A stretch of 64,000 nt of DNA from Pseudomonas oryzihabitans (GTDB lineage: Bacteria > Pseudomonadota > Gammaproteobacteria > Pseudomonadales > Pseudomonadaceae), in contig NZ_VDND01000013.1 in NCBI RefSeq assembly GCF_007665395.1, forward strand, positions 1 to 64,000, in the 5' to 3' direction. Numbering within the stretch: position 1 is the stretch's first letter; each line of letters starts with the position of its first letter. The position numbers and the translations under genes were made by a program. Shown here in pieces: positions 8,464 through 17,351 of this stretch. The notes under the pieces were generated by a model. The model did no database searches. It was given only the letters and a program-made list of their open reading frames with translations, and had not been told where the DNA came from.

Positions 8464-9258
8464 ATGAACGACCACAATTCCAACAAGGGCGAAGCGCCCA
8501 GCGGGGCCCAGGCACTGTTCCGTGGCCTGGCGGTACTCGAAGCCGTGGCCGCCGGGGCCGACAGCCTGGCCCAGGTCGGCGCCGCCATCGGTTGCACCCG
8601 CAGCACCACCCACCGCCTGGTCGCCGCCCTGACCCAGGCCGGCTATCTGCGCAGCGACGGCGGGCGGCTGATCCTCGGCAGCCACCTCATCGCCCTCGGC
8701 TACCAGGCCCGCGAGCAGCTGCCGCTGACCGGCGTGGCCCGGCCCCATCTGCAACGCCTGGCCCAGCACTGTGGCGACACCGTGCACCTCGGCGTGCGCG
8801 AGGGCGGTGACGTCCTCTATCTCGACAAGCTGCCTGGCAGCCGCGGCCTGGAGATGAGATCCCGCGTCGGCCTGCGCATGCCGCTGGCGCTGACCGGGGT
8901 CGGCAAGGCGCTGATGCTGGATCTCGCCGAGGCCGAGTGGGAGGGCCTCTACGGCGAAGGCCTGGCGCGCCGCGCCGGGCAGCCCGGCCTGCGCGAGGAC
9001 TTCCTGCCCTGGGCGGACTACCGGGCGAGGCTGCGCCAGTACGCCAGCGACGGCTACGCCCTCGACCTGGAAGAGAACGAACTGGGCATCCGCTGCGTGG
9101 CCGCGCCCATCCGCGGCGCCGACGGCGCCATCGTCGCCGCCCTCAGCGTGGCCAGTGCCATCCCCTACATGCCCGAGGCGCGGCTGCACGACTTGCAGCC
9201 CGAGGTCAGTGCCTGCGCCCGGGCCATTTCCCGCGAACTCGGCTGGAGTCCTGCATGA
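8464..9258 (+). CDS. IclR-family transcriptional regulator of the galactonate cluster
   Basis: A 264-residue regulator with an N-terminal winged helix (about 15-75; SLAQVGAAIGCTRSTTHRLV) and a C-terminal effector-binding GAF-like domain (about 90-260; MRSRVGLRMPLALTGVGKA, and GIRCVAAPIRGADG near 200). Its stop overlaps the start of dgoK by four bases (ATGA), so it is the first gene of the dgo operon and presumably senses galactonate or a KDGal intermediate. In E. coli the corresponding DgoR belongs to the GntR family, so this is a non-homologous regulator in the same role. Repressor versus activator cannot be told from sequence. Confidence 0.85.
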   Translation: MNDHNSNKGEAPSGAQALFRGLAVLEAVAAGADSLAQVGAAIGCTRSTTHRLVAALTQAGYLRSDGGRLILGSHLIALGYQAREQLPLTGVARPHLQRLAQHCGDTVHLGVREGGDVLYLDKLPGSRGLEMRSRVGLRMPLALTGVGKALMLDLAEAEWEGLYGEGLARRAGQPGLREDFLPWADYRARLRQYASDGYALDLEENELGIRCVAAPIRGADGAIVAALSVASAIPYMPEARLHDLQPEVSACARAISRELGWSPA

Positions 9259-10208
9259 CCGCCACCCCGCACCTCATCGGCCTCGACTGGGGCACCTCGT
9301 CCCTGCGGGCCCAGCTGCTCGACGCCCAGGGCGCCGTGCTGGACACCCGCAGCCGGCCCTGGGGCATCATGCACGTGCCCGACGGCGACTTCGCCGCAGC
9401 CTATCGCACCCTGGTGGGCGACTGGCGGGCGGCCCACCCCGACCTGCCCGCCATCGCCTGCGGCATGGTCGGTAGCCGTGGTGGCTGGCGCGAGGTGCCC
9501 TATGCCGACTGCCCGGCCGACGTCCACAGCCTGGCCGCCGGCCTGCTGCGGCTGGACACGGGCTGCGGCGAACTCCATCTTGTGCCCGGGGTGATGCAGC
9601 GCGGCGCCTTGCCCAACGTCCTGCGCGGCGAGGAAACCCAGGTGTTCGGCGCCCTCGAACTGGAACCGGACCTGGCTGCCGAGGCCCTGCTGGTCTTGCC
9701 CGGTACCCACAGCAAATGGGTGCGGGTGCGCGACGGTCGCCTCACCGACTTCGCCACCTACATGACCGGCGAACTGTTCGCCGTGCTGCGCGAGCATTCC
9801 ATCCTCGGCCGGCCCGCGGCCGACGCCGGTGCCGAAGCCAGTGCCGAGGCCTTCCGCCTGGGTCTCACCACGGCGCGCGACGCCGGTGCCGAGGGCCTGT
9901 TCGGCCGGCTCTTCACCGCCCGCAGCCGGGTGCTGGCCGGCGAGCTGGGCGCGGCGCACAGCCTCGACTACCTTTCCGGCCTGCTGATCGGCGAAGAGCT
10001 ACGCAGCCAGGTCGCCGCCCTGGCGGGCAAGCCCTGCCCACCCCTGGTGCTGATCGGCGACGCGGCGCTCTGCCAGCGCTATCGCGATGCCCTGGCGCTA
10101 TTCGATATCCACCAGGTTCGCCTGCTGGAGCAGGCCACCCGGGCCGGGCTCTGGCGCCTGGCCCAGGCCGCCGGCCTGCTCCCCACCTCTGGAGGCTCCC
10201 ATGCTTGA
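9255..10208 (+). CDS. dgoK: 2-dehydro-3-deoxygalactonokinase
   Basis: A 317-residue ASKHA-fold kinase phosphorylating 2-dehydro-3-deoxy-D-galactonate (KDGal) with ATP (EC 2.7.1.58). The first phosphate loop LIGLDWGTSSLRAQLLD is at the N-terminus; LPGTHSKWV in the centre is a family signature, and LIGDAALCQRY marks the C-terminal nucleotide region. It overlaps the IclR gene by four bases and dgoA by eight, so translation is coupled. This is the second cytoplasmic step of the De Ley-Doudoroff route. Confidence 0.93.
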   Translation: MTATPHLIGLDWGTSSLRAQLLDAQGAVLDTRSRPWGIMHVPDGDFAAAYRTLVGDWRAAHPDLPAIACGMVGSRGGWREVPYADCPADVHSLAAGLLRLDTGCGELHLVPGVMQRGALPNVLRGEETQVFGALELEPDLAAEALLVLPGTHSKWVRVRDGRLTDFATYMTGELFAVLREHSILGRPAADAGAEASAEAFRLGLTTARDAGAEGLFGRLFTARSRVLAGELGAAHSLDYLSGLLIGEELRSQVAALAGKPCPPLVLIGDAALCQRYRDALALFDIHQVRLLEQATRAGLWRLAQAAGLLPTSGGSHA

Positions 10209-10821
10209 TACCTACCTCAAGGACCTGCCGCTGATCGCCATCCTGCGCGGCGTTACCCCGGACGAGATCGTCGCGGTCGGCCGCGCCCTGTATGACGCCG
10301 GCTTTCGCGTCATCGAGATCCCGCTCAACTCGCCGCAGCCCTGCGAGAGCATCCGCCGGCTCACCGCCGAGCTGGGCGAAGACTGCCTGATCGGTGCCGG
10401 CACCGTGCTCACCGAGGCCCAGGTGGCCGAGGTGGACGCCGCTGGGGGCCGGCTGATCGTCTCGCCCAACGCCAACCTGGCGGTGATCCGCGCCAGCAAG
10501 GCCGCCGGCCTGGTCAGCGCCCCCGGCGTGGCCACTCCCTCGGAAGGCTTCGCCGCCCTCGACGCCGGGGCCGACAGCCTCAAGCTGTTCCCCGCCGAGC
10601 AACTCGGCCCGGCGGTGGTCAAGGCCTGGCGCGCGGTCTTTCCCAAGGAACTGGCGCTCTTGCCGGTGGGCGGCATCACCCCGGACAACATGGGGCCCTT
10701 CGTGGCCGCCGGCGCCAACGGCTTCGGCCTCGGCTCGGCGCTGTACAAGCCGGGCCTGAGCGCCGCCCAGGTGAGCGCCAATGCCCAGGCCTTCGCGGCA
10801 GGGTGGCGGTCCGTTTCCTAA
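10201..10821 (+). CDS. dgoA: 2-dehydro-3-deoxy-6-phosphogalactonate aldolase
   Basis: A 206-residue class I aldolase of the KDPG/KHG family splitting KDPGal into pyruvate and D-glyceraldehyde 3-phosphate (EC 4.1.2.21). The Schiff-base lysine is K128 in SLKLFPAEQ and the general base is E39 in VIEIPLNSP, both matching the E. coli enzyme within two positions. PVGGITPDN near 160 is the phosphate-binding segment. The length equals E. coli DgoA's aldolase. The start overlaps the end of dgoK. Confidence 0.93.
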   Translation: MLDTYLKDLPLIAILRGVTPDEIVAVGRALYDAGFRVIEIPLNSPQPCESIRRLTAELGEDCLIGAGTVLTEAQVAEVDAAGGRLIVSPNANLAVIRASKAAGLVSAPGVATPSEGFAALDAGADSLKLFPAEQLGPAVVKAWRAVFPKELALLPVGGITPDNMGPFVAAGANGFGLGSALYKPGLSAAQVSANAQAFAAGWRSVS

Positions 10822-10825
10822 TTCA

Positions 10826-10883
10826 ATCGCGGCCATGGGCCGCTCCTACATGGGTATCCGTAGGAGCGGTCCATGACCGCGAT
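10826..10883. repeat. REPIN: inverted pair of GTAGGAGCGG-type REP sequences
   Basis: Two arms (ATCGCGGCCATGGGCCGCTC... and its inverse beginning GTAGGAGCGGTCC) enclose a short centre, forming a long hairpin between dgoA and dgoD. Closely similar pairs occur at 44352-44400 and 61608-61671. This is the common Pseudomonas REP class, mobilised by RAYT transposases encoded elsewhere. It may stabilise or attenuate the operon message. Confidence 0.85.
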
Positions 10884-10930
10884 TTGCCCAATCCCCTCGA
10901 TTCCAATAATTACCGTCGAGACTCCACACC

Positions 10931-12079
10931 ATGAAGATCACCAAACTCACCACCTACGTCGTCCCGCCGCGCTGGTGCTTCCTCAAGATCGAGACCGACG
11001 AGGGCATCCACGGCTGGGGCGAACCCGTGCTGGAAGGCCGCGCCCACAGCGTCGCGGCGGCGGTCGAGGAACTGGCCGACTACCTGATCGGCAAGGACCC
11101 GCGCAACATCGAGGACCACTGGACGGTGCTCTACCGCGGCGGCTTCTATCGCGGCGGCGGCATCCACATGAGCGCCCTGGCCGGCATCGACCAGGCGCTG
11201 TGGGACATCAAGGGCAAGGCCCTGGGCGTACCGGTGCACGAGCTGCTCGGCGGCCAGGTGCGTGAGAGCATCCGCGTCTATTCCTGGATCGGCGGCGACC
11301 GCCCGGCCGAGACCGCGGCCCAGGCCCTGGAGCGCCAGGCCAAGGGCTTCACCGCGATCAAGATGAACGCCAGCGAAGAGATGCAGTTCGTCGACACCTA
11401 CGACAAGGTCGACCAGGTGATCGCCAACGTCGCCGCCATCCGCGACGCCTGCGGACCGCACTTCGGCATCGGCGTGGACTTCCACGGCCGGGTACACAAG
11501 CCCATGGCCAAGGTGCTGGTCAAGGAACTGGAGCAGTTCCGCCTGATGTTCATCGAGGAGCCGGTGCTCAGCGAGCACCACGAGGCGCTCAAGGAAATCG
11601 CCCTGATGAGCAACACGCCCATCGCCCTCGGCGAGCGGCTGTACTCGCGCTGGGATTTCAAGCGCATCCTCCAGGAAGGCTACGTCGACATCCTGCAGCC
11701 CGATCCCTCCCACGCCGGCGGCATCACCGAGACGCGCAAGATCGCCAACATGGCCGAGGCCTATGACGTCGCCATCGCCCTGCATTGCCCGCTCGGCCCC
11801 ATCGCCCTGGCGGTCAACCTGCAGCTGGACGCCAACTGCTACAACGCCTTCATCCAGGAACAGAGCCTGGGCATCCACTACAACCAGGGCAACGACCTGC
11901 TCGACTACATCAAGAATCCCGAGGTGTTCGACTACGGCGACGGCCACGTGAAGATCCCCCAGGGACCGGGGCTGGGCGTCGAGGTCAACGAGGAGTTCGT
12001 CAAGGAACGCGCCGCCATCGGCCATCGCTGGCGCAACCCGGTGTGGCGCCACAAGGATGGCAGTTTCGCCGAGTGGTGA
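10931..12079 (+). CDS. dgoD: D-galactonate dehydratase
   Basis: A 382-residue enolase-superfamily enzyme dehydrating D-galactonate to KDGal (EC 4.2.1.6). The mandelate-racemase-subgroup pattern is present: D183 and H185 in GVDFHGRVHK, the glutamates of FIEEPVL and ALGERLYSR as magnesium ligands, and H285 in LHCPLGPI as catalytic acid. These numbers equal those of E. coli DgoD. There is no strong ribosome binding site, only a weak GAG, and a REPIN separates it from dgoA, so its expression may be set separately. Confidence 0.94.
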   Translation: MKITKLTTYVVPPRWCFLKIETDEGIHGWGEPVLEGRAHSVAAAVEELADYLIGKDPRNIEDHWTVLYRGGFYRGGGIHMSALAGIDQALWDIKGKALGVPVHELLGGQVRESIRVYSWIGGDRPAETAAQALERQAKGFTAIKMNASEEMQFVDTYDKVDQVIANVAAIRDACGPHFGIGVDFHGRVHKPMAKVLVKELEQFRLMFIEEPVLSEHHEALKEIALMSNTPIALGERLYSRWDFKRILQEGYVDILQPDPSHAGGITETRKIANMAEAYDVAIALHCPLGPIALAVNLQLDANCYNAFIQEQSLGIHYNQGNDLLDYIKNPEVFDYGDGHVKIPQGPGLGVEVNEEFVKERAAIGHRWRNPVWRHKDGSFAEW

Positions 12080-12085
12080 GAGACG

Positions 12086-12600
12086 CCCTCACCCCAACCC
12101 TCTCCCGGAGGGAGAGGGGGCAAGAGCAGGAGCGCGGGGTTCGACTACCGCACTGATCATCTCCTCTCCCTCTGGGAGAGGGCCAGGGTGAGGGAAAGTG
12201 GCGACAGGTGTACCGCTGCCCCCTCACCCCAACCCTCTCCCAGGGGGAGAGGGGGCAAGAGCCGGAGCGCGGGGTTCGACTACCGCACTGATCATCCCCT
12301 CTCCCTCTGGGAGAGGGCCAGGGTGAGGGAAAGTGGCGGCAGGTGTACCGCTGCCCCCTCACCCCAATCCTCTCCCGAGGGGAGAGGGGGCAAGAGCAGG
12401 AGCGCGGGATTCGGCTACCGCACTGATCATCCTCTCTCCCTCTGGGAGAGGGCCAGGGTGAGGGAAAGTGGCGGCAGGTGTACCGCTGCCCCCTCACCCC
12501 AACCCTCTCCCAGGGGGAGAGGGGGCAAGAGCAGGAGCGCGGGGCTCGACCCCCGCACTGACCATCCCCTCTCCCTCTGGGAGAGGGCCAGGGTGAGGGC
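12086..12600. repeat. 135-bp tandem repeat array of CTCTCCC/GGGAGAG palindromes
   Basis: Units start at 12086, 12221, 12356 and 12491, an exact 135-base period, with the last unit slightly shortened. Each unit holds one palindrome in each orientation (CCTCACCCCAA-CCTCTCCC... and ...GGGAGAGGGCCAGGGTGAGGG) separated by about 50 bases containing GCGCGGG and TGATCAT, then a spacer AAAGTGGCG-CAGGTGTACCGC. Units are about 95% identical. Because 135 is a multiple of three, open frames run through the array on both strands; these are not genes. It separates dgoD from dgoT. Confidence 0.93.
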
Positions 12601-12665
12601 CGCCGCCACACCCTGACCCAACCCCCAACAACGCTCGCCACAACGTCAATTACAGGACCCGAGCC

Positions 12666-13988
12666 ATGCCAATCCCCACCCACGCCGCCGCCGCGGCCAC
12701 CGCCGCGCCGGCCCTGGCCAAGCCCAGTCGGGCGCGCTTCTTCATCATGGCGCTGCTGTTCTTCACCGTGGTGATCAACTACCTCGACCGCAGCAACCTC
12801 TCTATCGCCGCCCCGCACCTGGCCCAGGACCTGGGCATCGAGCCGGTGCACATGGGCCTGATCCTCTCCGCCTTCGGCTGGACCTACGCCGCCATGCAGA
12901 TCCCCGGCGGCTGGCTGGTGGACAAGGTGGCCCCGCGCGTCCTCTATCCGGTGGCCATCGCGCTCTGGTCGCTGGCCACCATCGGCCTGGGTTTCGTCGG
13001 CAGCTTCATCGGCCTGATCGTCCTGCGCCTGGCCGTGGGCGCCCTGGAGGCGCCGGCCTATCCGATCAACAACCGGGTGGTCACCACCTGGTTCCCCGAG
13101 CGCGAGCGGGCCACCGCCATCGGCTTCTACACCTCCGGCCAATTCGTCGGCCTGGCCTTTCTCACCCCGGTGCTGATCTACCTGCAGCAGACCTTCGGCT
13201 GGCACATGGTCTTCGTCGTCACCGGCGGCGTCGGCATCCTCTGGGCGGCCATCTGGTACCTGGTCTATCGCGAGCCCAAGGATTTCCGCGGCGCCAACGC
13301 CGCCGAGGTCGAGTTGATCCAGCAGGGCGGTGGCCTGGTCGACCTGGAGCAGAAGAATCGCAGTCGCGCCGCCTTCCAGTGGCGCGACCTCTGGAGCGTG
13401 CTCAACAAGCGCAAGCTGTGGGGCATCTACATCGGCCAGTTCTGCCTCAATTCCACCCTCTGGTTCTTCCTGACCTGGTTCCCCACCTACCTGGTGAAGT
13501 ACCGCGGCCTGGACTTCATCAAGGCCGGCTTCCTCGCCTCGCTGCCCTTCCTGGCCGCCTTCCTCGGGGTGATCTGCTCGGGCCTGCTGTCGGACTGGCT
13601 GATCCGCCGCGGCGCTTCCGTGGGCCTGGCGCGCAAGCTGCCCATCATCGGTGGCCTCTTGATCTCCACCAGCATCGTCGGCGCCAACTTCGTCGACTCG
13701 CCCGCGCTGATCATCGCCTGCCTGGCGCTGGCCTTCTTCGGCAACGGCCTGGCCTCCATCACCTGGTCGATGGTCTCGGCCATGGCCCCGGAGCGGCTGA
13801 TCGGCCTCACCGGCGGGATGTTCAACTTCATCGGCAACCTCTCGGCCATCTGCGTGCCCATCGTCATCGGCTTCCTGGTCAAGGACGGCAGCTTCGCCCC
13901 GGCCATCGCCTTCATCGGCGTGACCGCGCTGATCGGCGCGCTGTGCTACGGCCTGGTGGTGGGCAAGGTGGAACGTCTGCCCGAATAA
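12666..13988 (+). CDS. dgoT: D-galactonate MFS transporter
   Basis: A 440-residue anion:cation symporter (ACS) family permease with about 12 membrane helices. NYLDRSNLSIAAP after TM1 is the ACS signature; GGWLVDKVAPR fills the TM2-3 loop, and a long cytoplasmic loop (about 205-245) separates the halves. Its place after dgoD and resemblance to DgoT/GudP/ExuT-type hexonate and hexuronate carriers indicate D-galactonate:H+ symport. The start ATG 12666 follows the tandem repeat array by about 65 bases. Confidence 0.85.
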   Translation: MPIPTHAAAAATAAPALAKPSRARFFIMALLFFTVVINYLDRSNLSIAAPHLAQDLGIEPVHMGLILSAFGWTYAAMQIPGGWLVDKVAPRVLYPVAIALWSLATIGLGFVGSFIGLIVLRLAVGALEAPAYPINNRVVTTWFPERERATAIGFYTSGQFVGLAFLTPVLIYLQQTFGWHMVFVVTGGVGILWAAIWYLVYREPKDFRGANAAEVELIQQGGGLVDLEQKNRSRAAFQWRDLWSVLNKRKLWGIYIGQFCLNSTLWFFLTWFPTYLVKYRGLDFIKAGFLASLPFLAAFLGVICSGLLSDWLIRRGASVGLARKLPIIGGLLISTSIVGANFVDSPALIIACLALAFFGNGLASITWSMVSAMAPERLIGLTGGMFNFIGNLSAICVPIVIGFLVKDGSFAPAIAFIGVTALIGALCYGLVVGKVERLPE

Positions 13989-14068
13989 GGGCGACTAAAG
14001 GAGCGCCCCTCTGCGACGCTCTGCCACCGGCCTTGCCGCGCTCATAACGACAACAAAGGAGTCTCTCC

Positions 14069-15121
14069 ATGCCTCTCGCCCGTCGCACCTTCCTCGGTGT
14101 TTCCCTGGCCGCCTCGGCCGGTCTGGTCGCCAGCCGCGCCCTGGCCGATGACAAGTTCGGCCTCACCCGCAACTGGGAGGGCAAGCCGCCCATCGTCATG
14201 CCCGATCCCGCCTGGGAGATCCACGACCAGGCGTTCAAGGGCCGGCTGGGCAATGCCTTCGTCGAACGGCTGTGGTCCGGCGGTCTGTGGACCGAGGGCC
14301 CGGTGTGGATGGCCGACTGGCGCTGCCTGCTGTTCAGCGACATCCCCAACGCCCGGGTGATGCGCTGGAGCGCCGACGACGGCCACGTCAGTGTCTACGA
14401 CGACCAGTCGCACAATGCCAACGGCCACACCCGCGACCGCGAGGGCCGCTTGCTCAGCTGCGAACACGATACCCGCCGCGTCACCCGCCGCGAGCTCGAC
14501 GGCAGCGTCACGGTGCTGCTCGACCGCTTCGACGGCAAGCCGCTGAACGCGCCCAACGACGTGGTGGTCGGTGCCGACGGCGCCATCTGGTTCACCGATC
14601 CGGGCTACGGCATCCTCGGCGCCTACGAGGGCCACAAGGCCGAGTTCGAACTGCCCACCAACGTCTATCGCATCGACCCCCAGGGCAAGGCCACGGTGGC
14701 GGTGGGGGACTTCGGCCGGCCCAACGGCCTGGCCTTCGCCCCTGACGGCAAGCGCCTCTACATCAGCGACACCGCCGGCGGCGGCAACCCCGGCAAGCCC
14801 AATCACGTGCGGGCGTTCAACCTGAAGGACGACGGCACCCTGGGCGGCGGCGAGGTGTTGATCGACGCCAAGGACCAGGGCGTGATCGACGGCTTCCGCG
14901 TCGACAGCGACGGCAACCTCTGGTGCAGCTGGGCCGGTTCGGCCGAGCAGAACAGCGTGCGGGTGTTCAATCCGAGCGGCCAGCCGCTGGCCACCCTGCA
15001 CCTGCCGGAAACCGTCTCCAACATCGAATTCGGCGGGCTCAAGCGCAACCGGCTGTTCATCACCGGCGGCGGTTCGCTCTATGCCACCTATGTCAACGCC
15101 CAACCGGCGCGCCTCTGGTAA
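14069..15121 (+). CDS. Tat-exported SMP-30/gluconolactonase-family lactonase
   Basis: A 350-residue six-bladed beta-propeller of the SMP-30/gluconolaconase/LRE family. The N-terminus has a twin-arginine signal (ARRTFLGVSLAASAG) with an ALA cleavage site near residue 26, so the folded enzyme is exported to the periplasm. Metal-ligand-type motifs include GGLWTEGPVW, LNAPNDVVVGADG and GRPNGLAFAPDG. In this cluster the natural substrate is galactono-1,4- or 1,5-lactone, giving galactonate for DgoT, though gluconolactone is equally possible. It is preceded by AAAGGAG. Confidence 0.82.
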   Translation: MPLARRTFLGVSLAASAGLVASRALADDKFGLTRNWEGKPPIVMPDPAWEIHDQAFKGRLGNAFVERLWSGGLWTEGPVWMADWRCLLFSDIPNARVMRWSADDGHVSVYDDQSHNANGHTRDREGRLLSCEHDTRRVTRRELDGSVTVLLDRFDGKPLNAPNDVVVGADGAIWFTDPGYGILGAYEGHKAEFELPTNVYRIDPQGKATVAVGDFGRPNGLAFAPDGKRLYISDTAGGGNPGKPNHVRAFNLKDDGTLGGGEVLIDAKDQGVIDGFRVDSDGNLWCSWAGSAEQNSVRVFNPSGQPLATLHLPETVSNIEFGGLKRNRLFITGGGSLYATYVNAQPARLW

Positions 15122-15231
15122 GGGGCTCCCGGCAGCCGAACGAAAGGGTCGCTCGACGGGTCTGTAACAAGCGGATACGGAACGACCCGCGACAACAAGA
15201 TCGCCCACAAGGCGAGCGAGGAGCCTCTGTC

Positions 15232-16632
15232 ATGAGCAATACCACTACCACCGCCGACGGTCACGTCACCGAAAAGGCCCAACCCAAGGCGATCTTCGCC
15301 TGCCTGATGGCCGCCCTGGCCGGTCTGATGTTCGGCCTCGACATCGGCGTCATCTCCGGCGCCACCAAATTCATCCAGCAGGAATTCCAGATCTCCGACC
15401 AGGTGATCGAATGGATCGTCTCCAGCATGATGGCCGGGGCCGCCCTGGGCGCCCTGGGCGCGGGTTCGCTGTCGGCCAAGCTGGGCCGCAAGAAGTCGCT
15501 GATGCTGGGCGCCGTGCTCTTCGTCGTCGGCTCGGTGCTGTGCGGCCTGGCCACCTCGCCGACCATGCTGATCTTCGCTCGCTTCCTGCTCGGCCTGGCC
15601 ATCGGCATCGCCTCCTTCACCGCGCCGCTGTACCTGGCCGAGGTCGCCCCGGAAAACATCCGCGGCTCGATGATCTCGCTGTACCAGCTGATGATCACCG
15701 CCGGCATCCTGATCGCCTTCCTGTCCAACACCGCCTTCAGCTACCACGAGGCCTGGCGCTGGATGCTCGGCATCATCGCCATCCCCGGGGTGCTGTTCCT
15801 CATCGGTGTCTTCGCCCTGCCCGACAGTCCGCGCTGGCTGATCATGGCCGGTCGCAAGGAGGAGGCCCTCAGGGTCCTGCACAAGCTGCGCGGTGACGAG
15901 AAGGTCATCCAGCAGGAAGTCGCGGAGATCGAAGAGCAGCTCAAGGTGCCGCAGAAGGGCTGGTCGCTGTTCAAGGAAAACCCCAACTTCCGCCGCTCGG
16001 TAGGCCTGGGCGTGCTGCTGCAGGTGGTGCAGCAGTTCACCGGCATGAACGTGGTGATGTACTACGCGCCGCGCATCTTCGAGGGCATGGGCTACGATAC
16101 CGCCGCCCAGATGTGGTTCACCGCCGCGGTCGGACTGACCAACGTGCTGGCCACCTTCATCGCCATCTTCCTGGTCGACAAGTGGGGCCGCAAACCCATC
16201 CTCTATACCGGCTTCGTGGTCATGGCCGTGGGCCTGGGCGTGGTCGGCAGCATGCTGGGCGCCGGCAACCTGAGCCATGGCCAGCAGACCTTCACCGTGG
16301 TCATGCTGCTGATCTTCATCGTCGGCTTCGCCATGTCGGCCGGTCCGCTGATCTGGACCCTGTGTTCGGAAGTCCAGCCGCTCAAGGGCCGCGACTTCGG
16401 CATCGGCTGCTCCACCTTCACCAACTGGATCGCCAACATGATCGTCGGCGCCACCTTCCTGACCATGCTGGGGACCCTGGGCCAGGGCACCACCTTCTGG
16501 ATCTACGCCGGGCTGAACGTACTGTTCATCTTCCTGGTATTCCTGCTGGTACCCGAGACCAAGGGCGTCACCCTGGAGCGCATCGAGCGCAACCTGATGC
16601 AGGGCAAGCGCCTGCGTGACCTCGGTCAGTAA
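15232..16632 (+). CDS. Sugar porter family proton symporter, GalP/XylE-like
   Basis: A 466-residue MFS sugar porter with 12 membrane helices. It shows LMFGLDIGVISGA in TM1, GRKKSLM in the TM2-3 loop, the PDSPRWL motif ending TM6, the QQFTGMNVVMYYAP substrate motif in TM7, and VPETKGVTLERIE after TM12. This is the D-galactose/D-glucose/arabinose:H+ symporter group. As last gene before a strong terminator in the galactonate cluster, galactose is the likeliest substrate, letting cells import the aldose as well as the aldonate. Confidence 0.85.
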   Translation: MSNTTTTADGHVTEKAQPKAIFACLMAALAGLMFGLDIGVISGATKFIQQEFQISDQVIEWIVSSMMAGAALGALGAGSLSAKLGRKKSLMLGAVLFVVGSVLCGLATSPTMLIFARFLLGLAIGIASFTAPLYLAEVAPENIRGSMISLYQLMITAGILIAFLSNTAFSYHEAWRWMLGIIAIPGVLFLIGVFALPDSPRWLIMAGRKEEALRVLHKLRGDEKVIQQEVAEIEEQLKVPQKGWSLFKENPNFRRSVGLGVLLQVVQQFTGMNVVMYYAPRIFEGMGYDTAAQMWFTAAVGLTNVLATFIAIFLVDKWGRKPILYTGFVVMAVGLGVVGSMLGAGNLSHGQQTFTVVMLLIFIVGFAMSAGPLIWTLCSEVQPLKGRDFGIGCSTFTNWIANMIVGATFLTMLGTLGQGTTFWIYAGLNVLFIFLVFLLVPETKGVTLERIERNLMQGKRLRDLGQ

Positions 16633-16647
16633 GCGCGGCTGCAAACG

Positions 16648-16676
16648 AAAACGCCCGGCATTGCCGGGCGTTTTTC
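16648..16676. terminator. Intrinsic terminator, bidirectional
   Basis: ACGCCCGGCA-TTGCCGGGCGT forms a near-perfect stem followed by TTTTT on the plus strand and preceded by AAAA, so it can terminate both the galactonate operon and the convergent glycine-zipper gene. Confidence 0.92.
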
Positions 16677-16677
16677 A

Positions 16678-17118
16678 TTACCGATCCCAGTGCCTGTGTC
16701 TGTGCTTGGCGTGCTTCCAGCCCTTGCCGGGATGGTGGTCGCGATAGCGGCGATCGTCGCGGCCGTTGTCGCCCAGGCTGTTGCCCAGCGCGCCGCCGGC
16801 ACCGCCACCCAGGGCCGCGCCGACCAGGCCACCGGTGCTGCCACCGACTCGATTGCCGATCACGTTGCCGCCCGCCGCGCCCAGGCCACCGCCGATGGCG
16901 GCCTCGGTCCGATTGCGCCGGTCAGCGCCCAGTACTCCTCCTGCTGCGCCACCCACGCCGGCACCGATGGCCGCACCGGTGCTGCCGCCGACCTGCTGGC
17001 CGACCAGGGTACCGAGTACGCCACCCACGGCGCCGCCGAGTCCGGCTTCGGTATTGCCCGCATACGCCGGGGCAACGCCCGCCAGGGCAAGCAACAAGAA
17101 CAGGGCTGAAGGTTTCAT
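16678..17118 (-). CDS. Glycine-zipper exported protein
   Basis: A 146-residue protein with a cleavable signal peptide (residues 1-20, ending in APAYA) followed by glycine-rich helices repeating GGxxGxxxG patterns from about 25 to 115 (for example GGAVGGVLGTLVGQQVGG), then a basic, histidine-rich tail (DDRRYRDHH...KHAKHRHRHWDR). Glycine zippers pack in or on membranes and occur in SlyB/YMGG-like envelope proteins. ATG 17118 is chosen because GGAG lies eight bases upstream; a GTG nine bases earlier is the alternative. Its role is unknown. It converges with the sugar porter gene over the shared terminator. Confidence 0.75.
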   Translation of the reverse strand: MKPSALFLLLALAGVAPAYAGNTEAGLGGAVGGVLGTLVGQQVGGSTGAAIGAGVGGAAGGVLGADRRNRTEAAIGGGLGAAGGNVIGNRVGGSTGGLVGAALGGGAGGALGNSLGDNGRDDRRYRDHHPGKGWKHAKHRHRHWDR

Positions 17119-17351
17119 GGAGTCCACTCCGTGGTAGAGACGAGCCGATCCTCGGCAAAAATCGCTGCCCTGGCAAGTACCGAACGGTCGTTTGAATGGT
17201 AAAGGTTGTCTTTACCCATTCCTTTGATTTCGCTGAACAAACCTATACCGGAAAGCCGGGTCTCAGCCTCCTTGGCGAAGGCTGGTACGGGGTCTGCAAC
17301 CTGGCGCACGCTGGTCTAGACTCAAGGCGATCGTCGCGCCAAGGGGACTCC

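Noticed and set aside
12086..12600. Regular repeats that could suggest a CRISPR array
   Set aside because: Units are near-identical over all 135 bases, contain large palindromes and have no variable short spacers; no cas genes nearby.
12000..13205. 401-codon minus-strand frame through the 135-bp array
   Set aside because: Repeats of 135 bases keep any frame open; the translation is a repeated RERG/LSPWERVGVR pattern and overlaps dgoD and dgoT.
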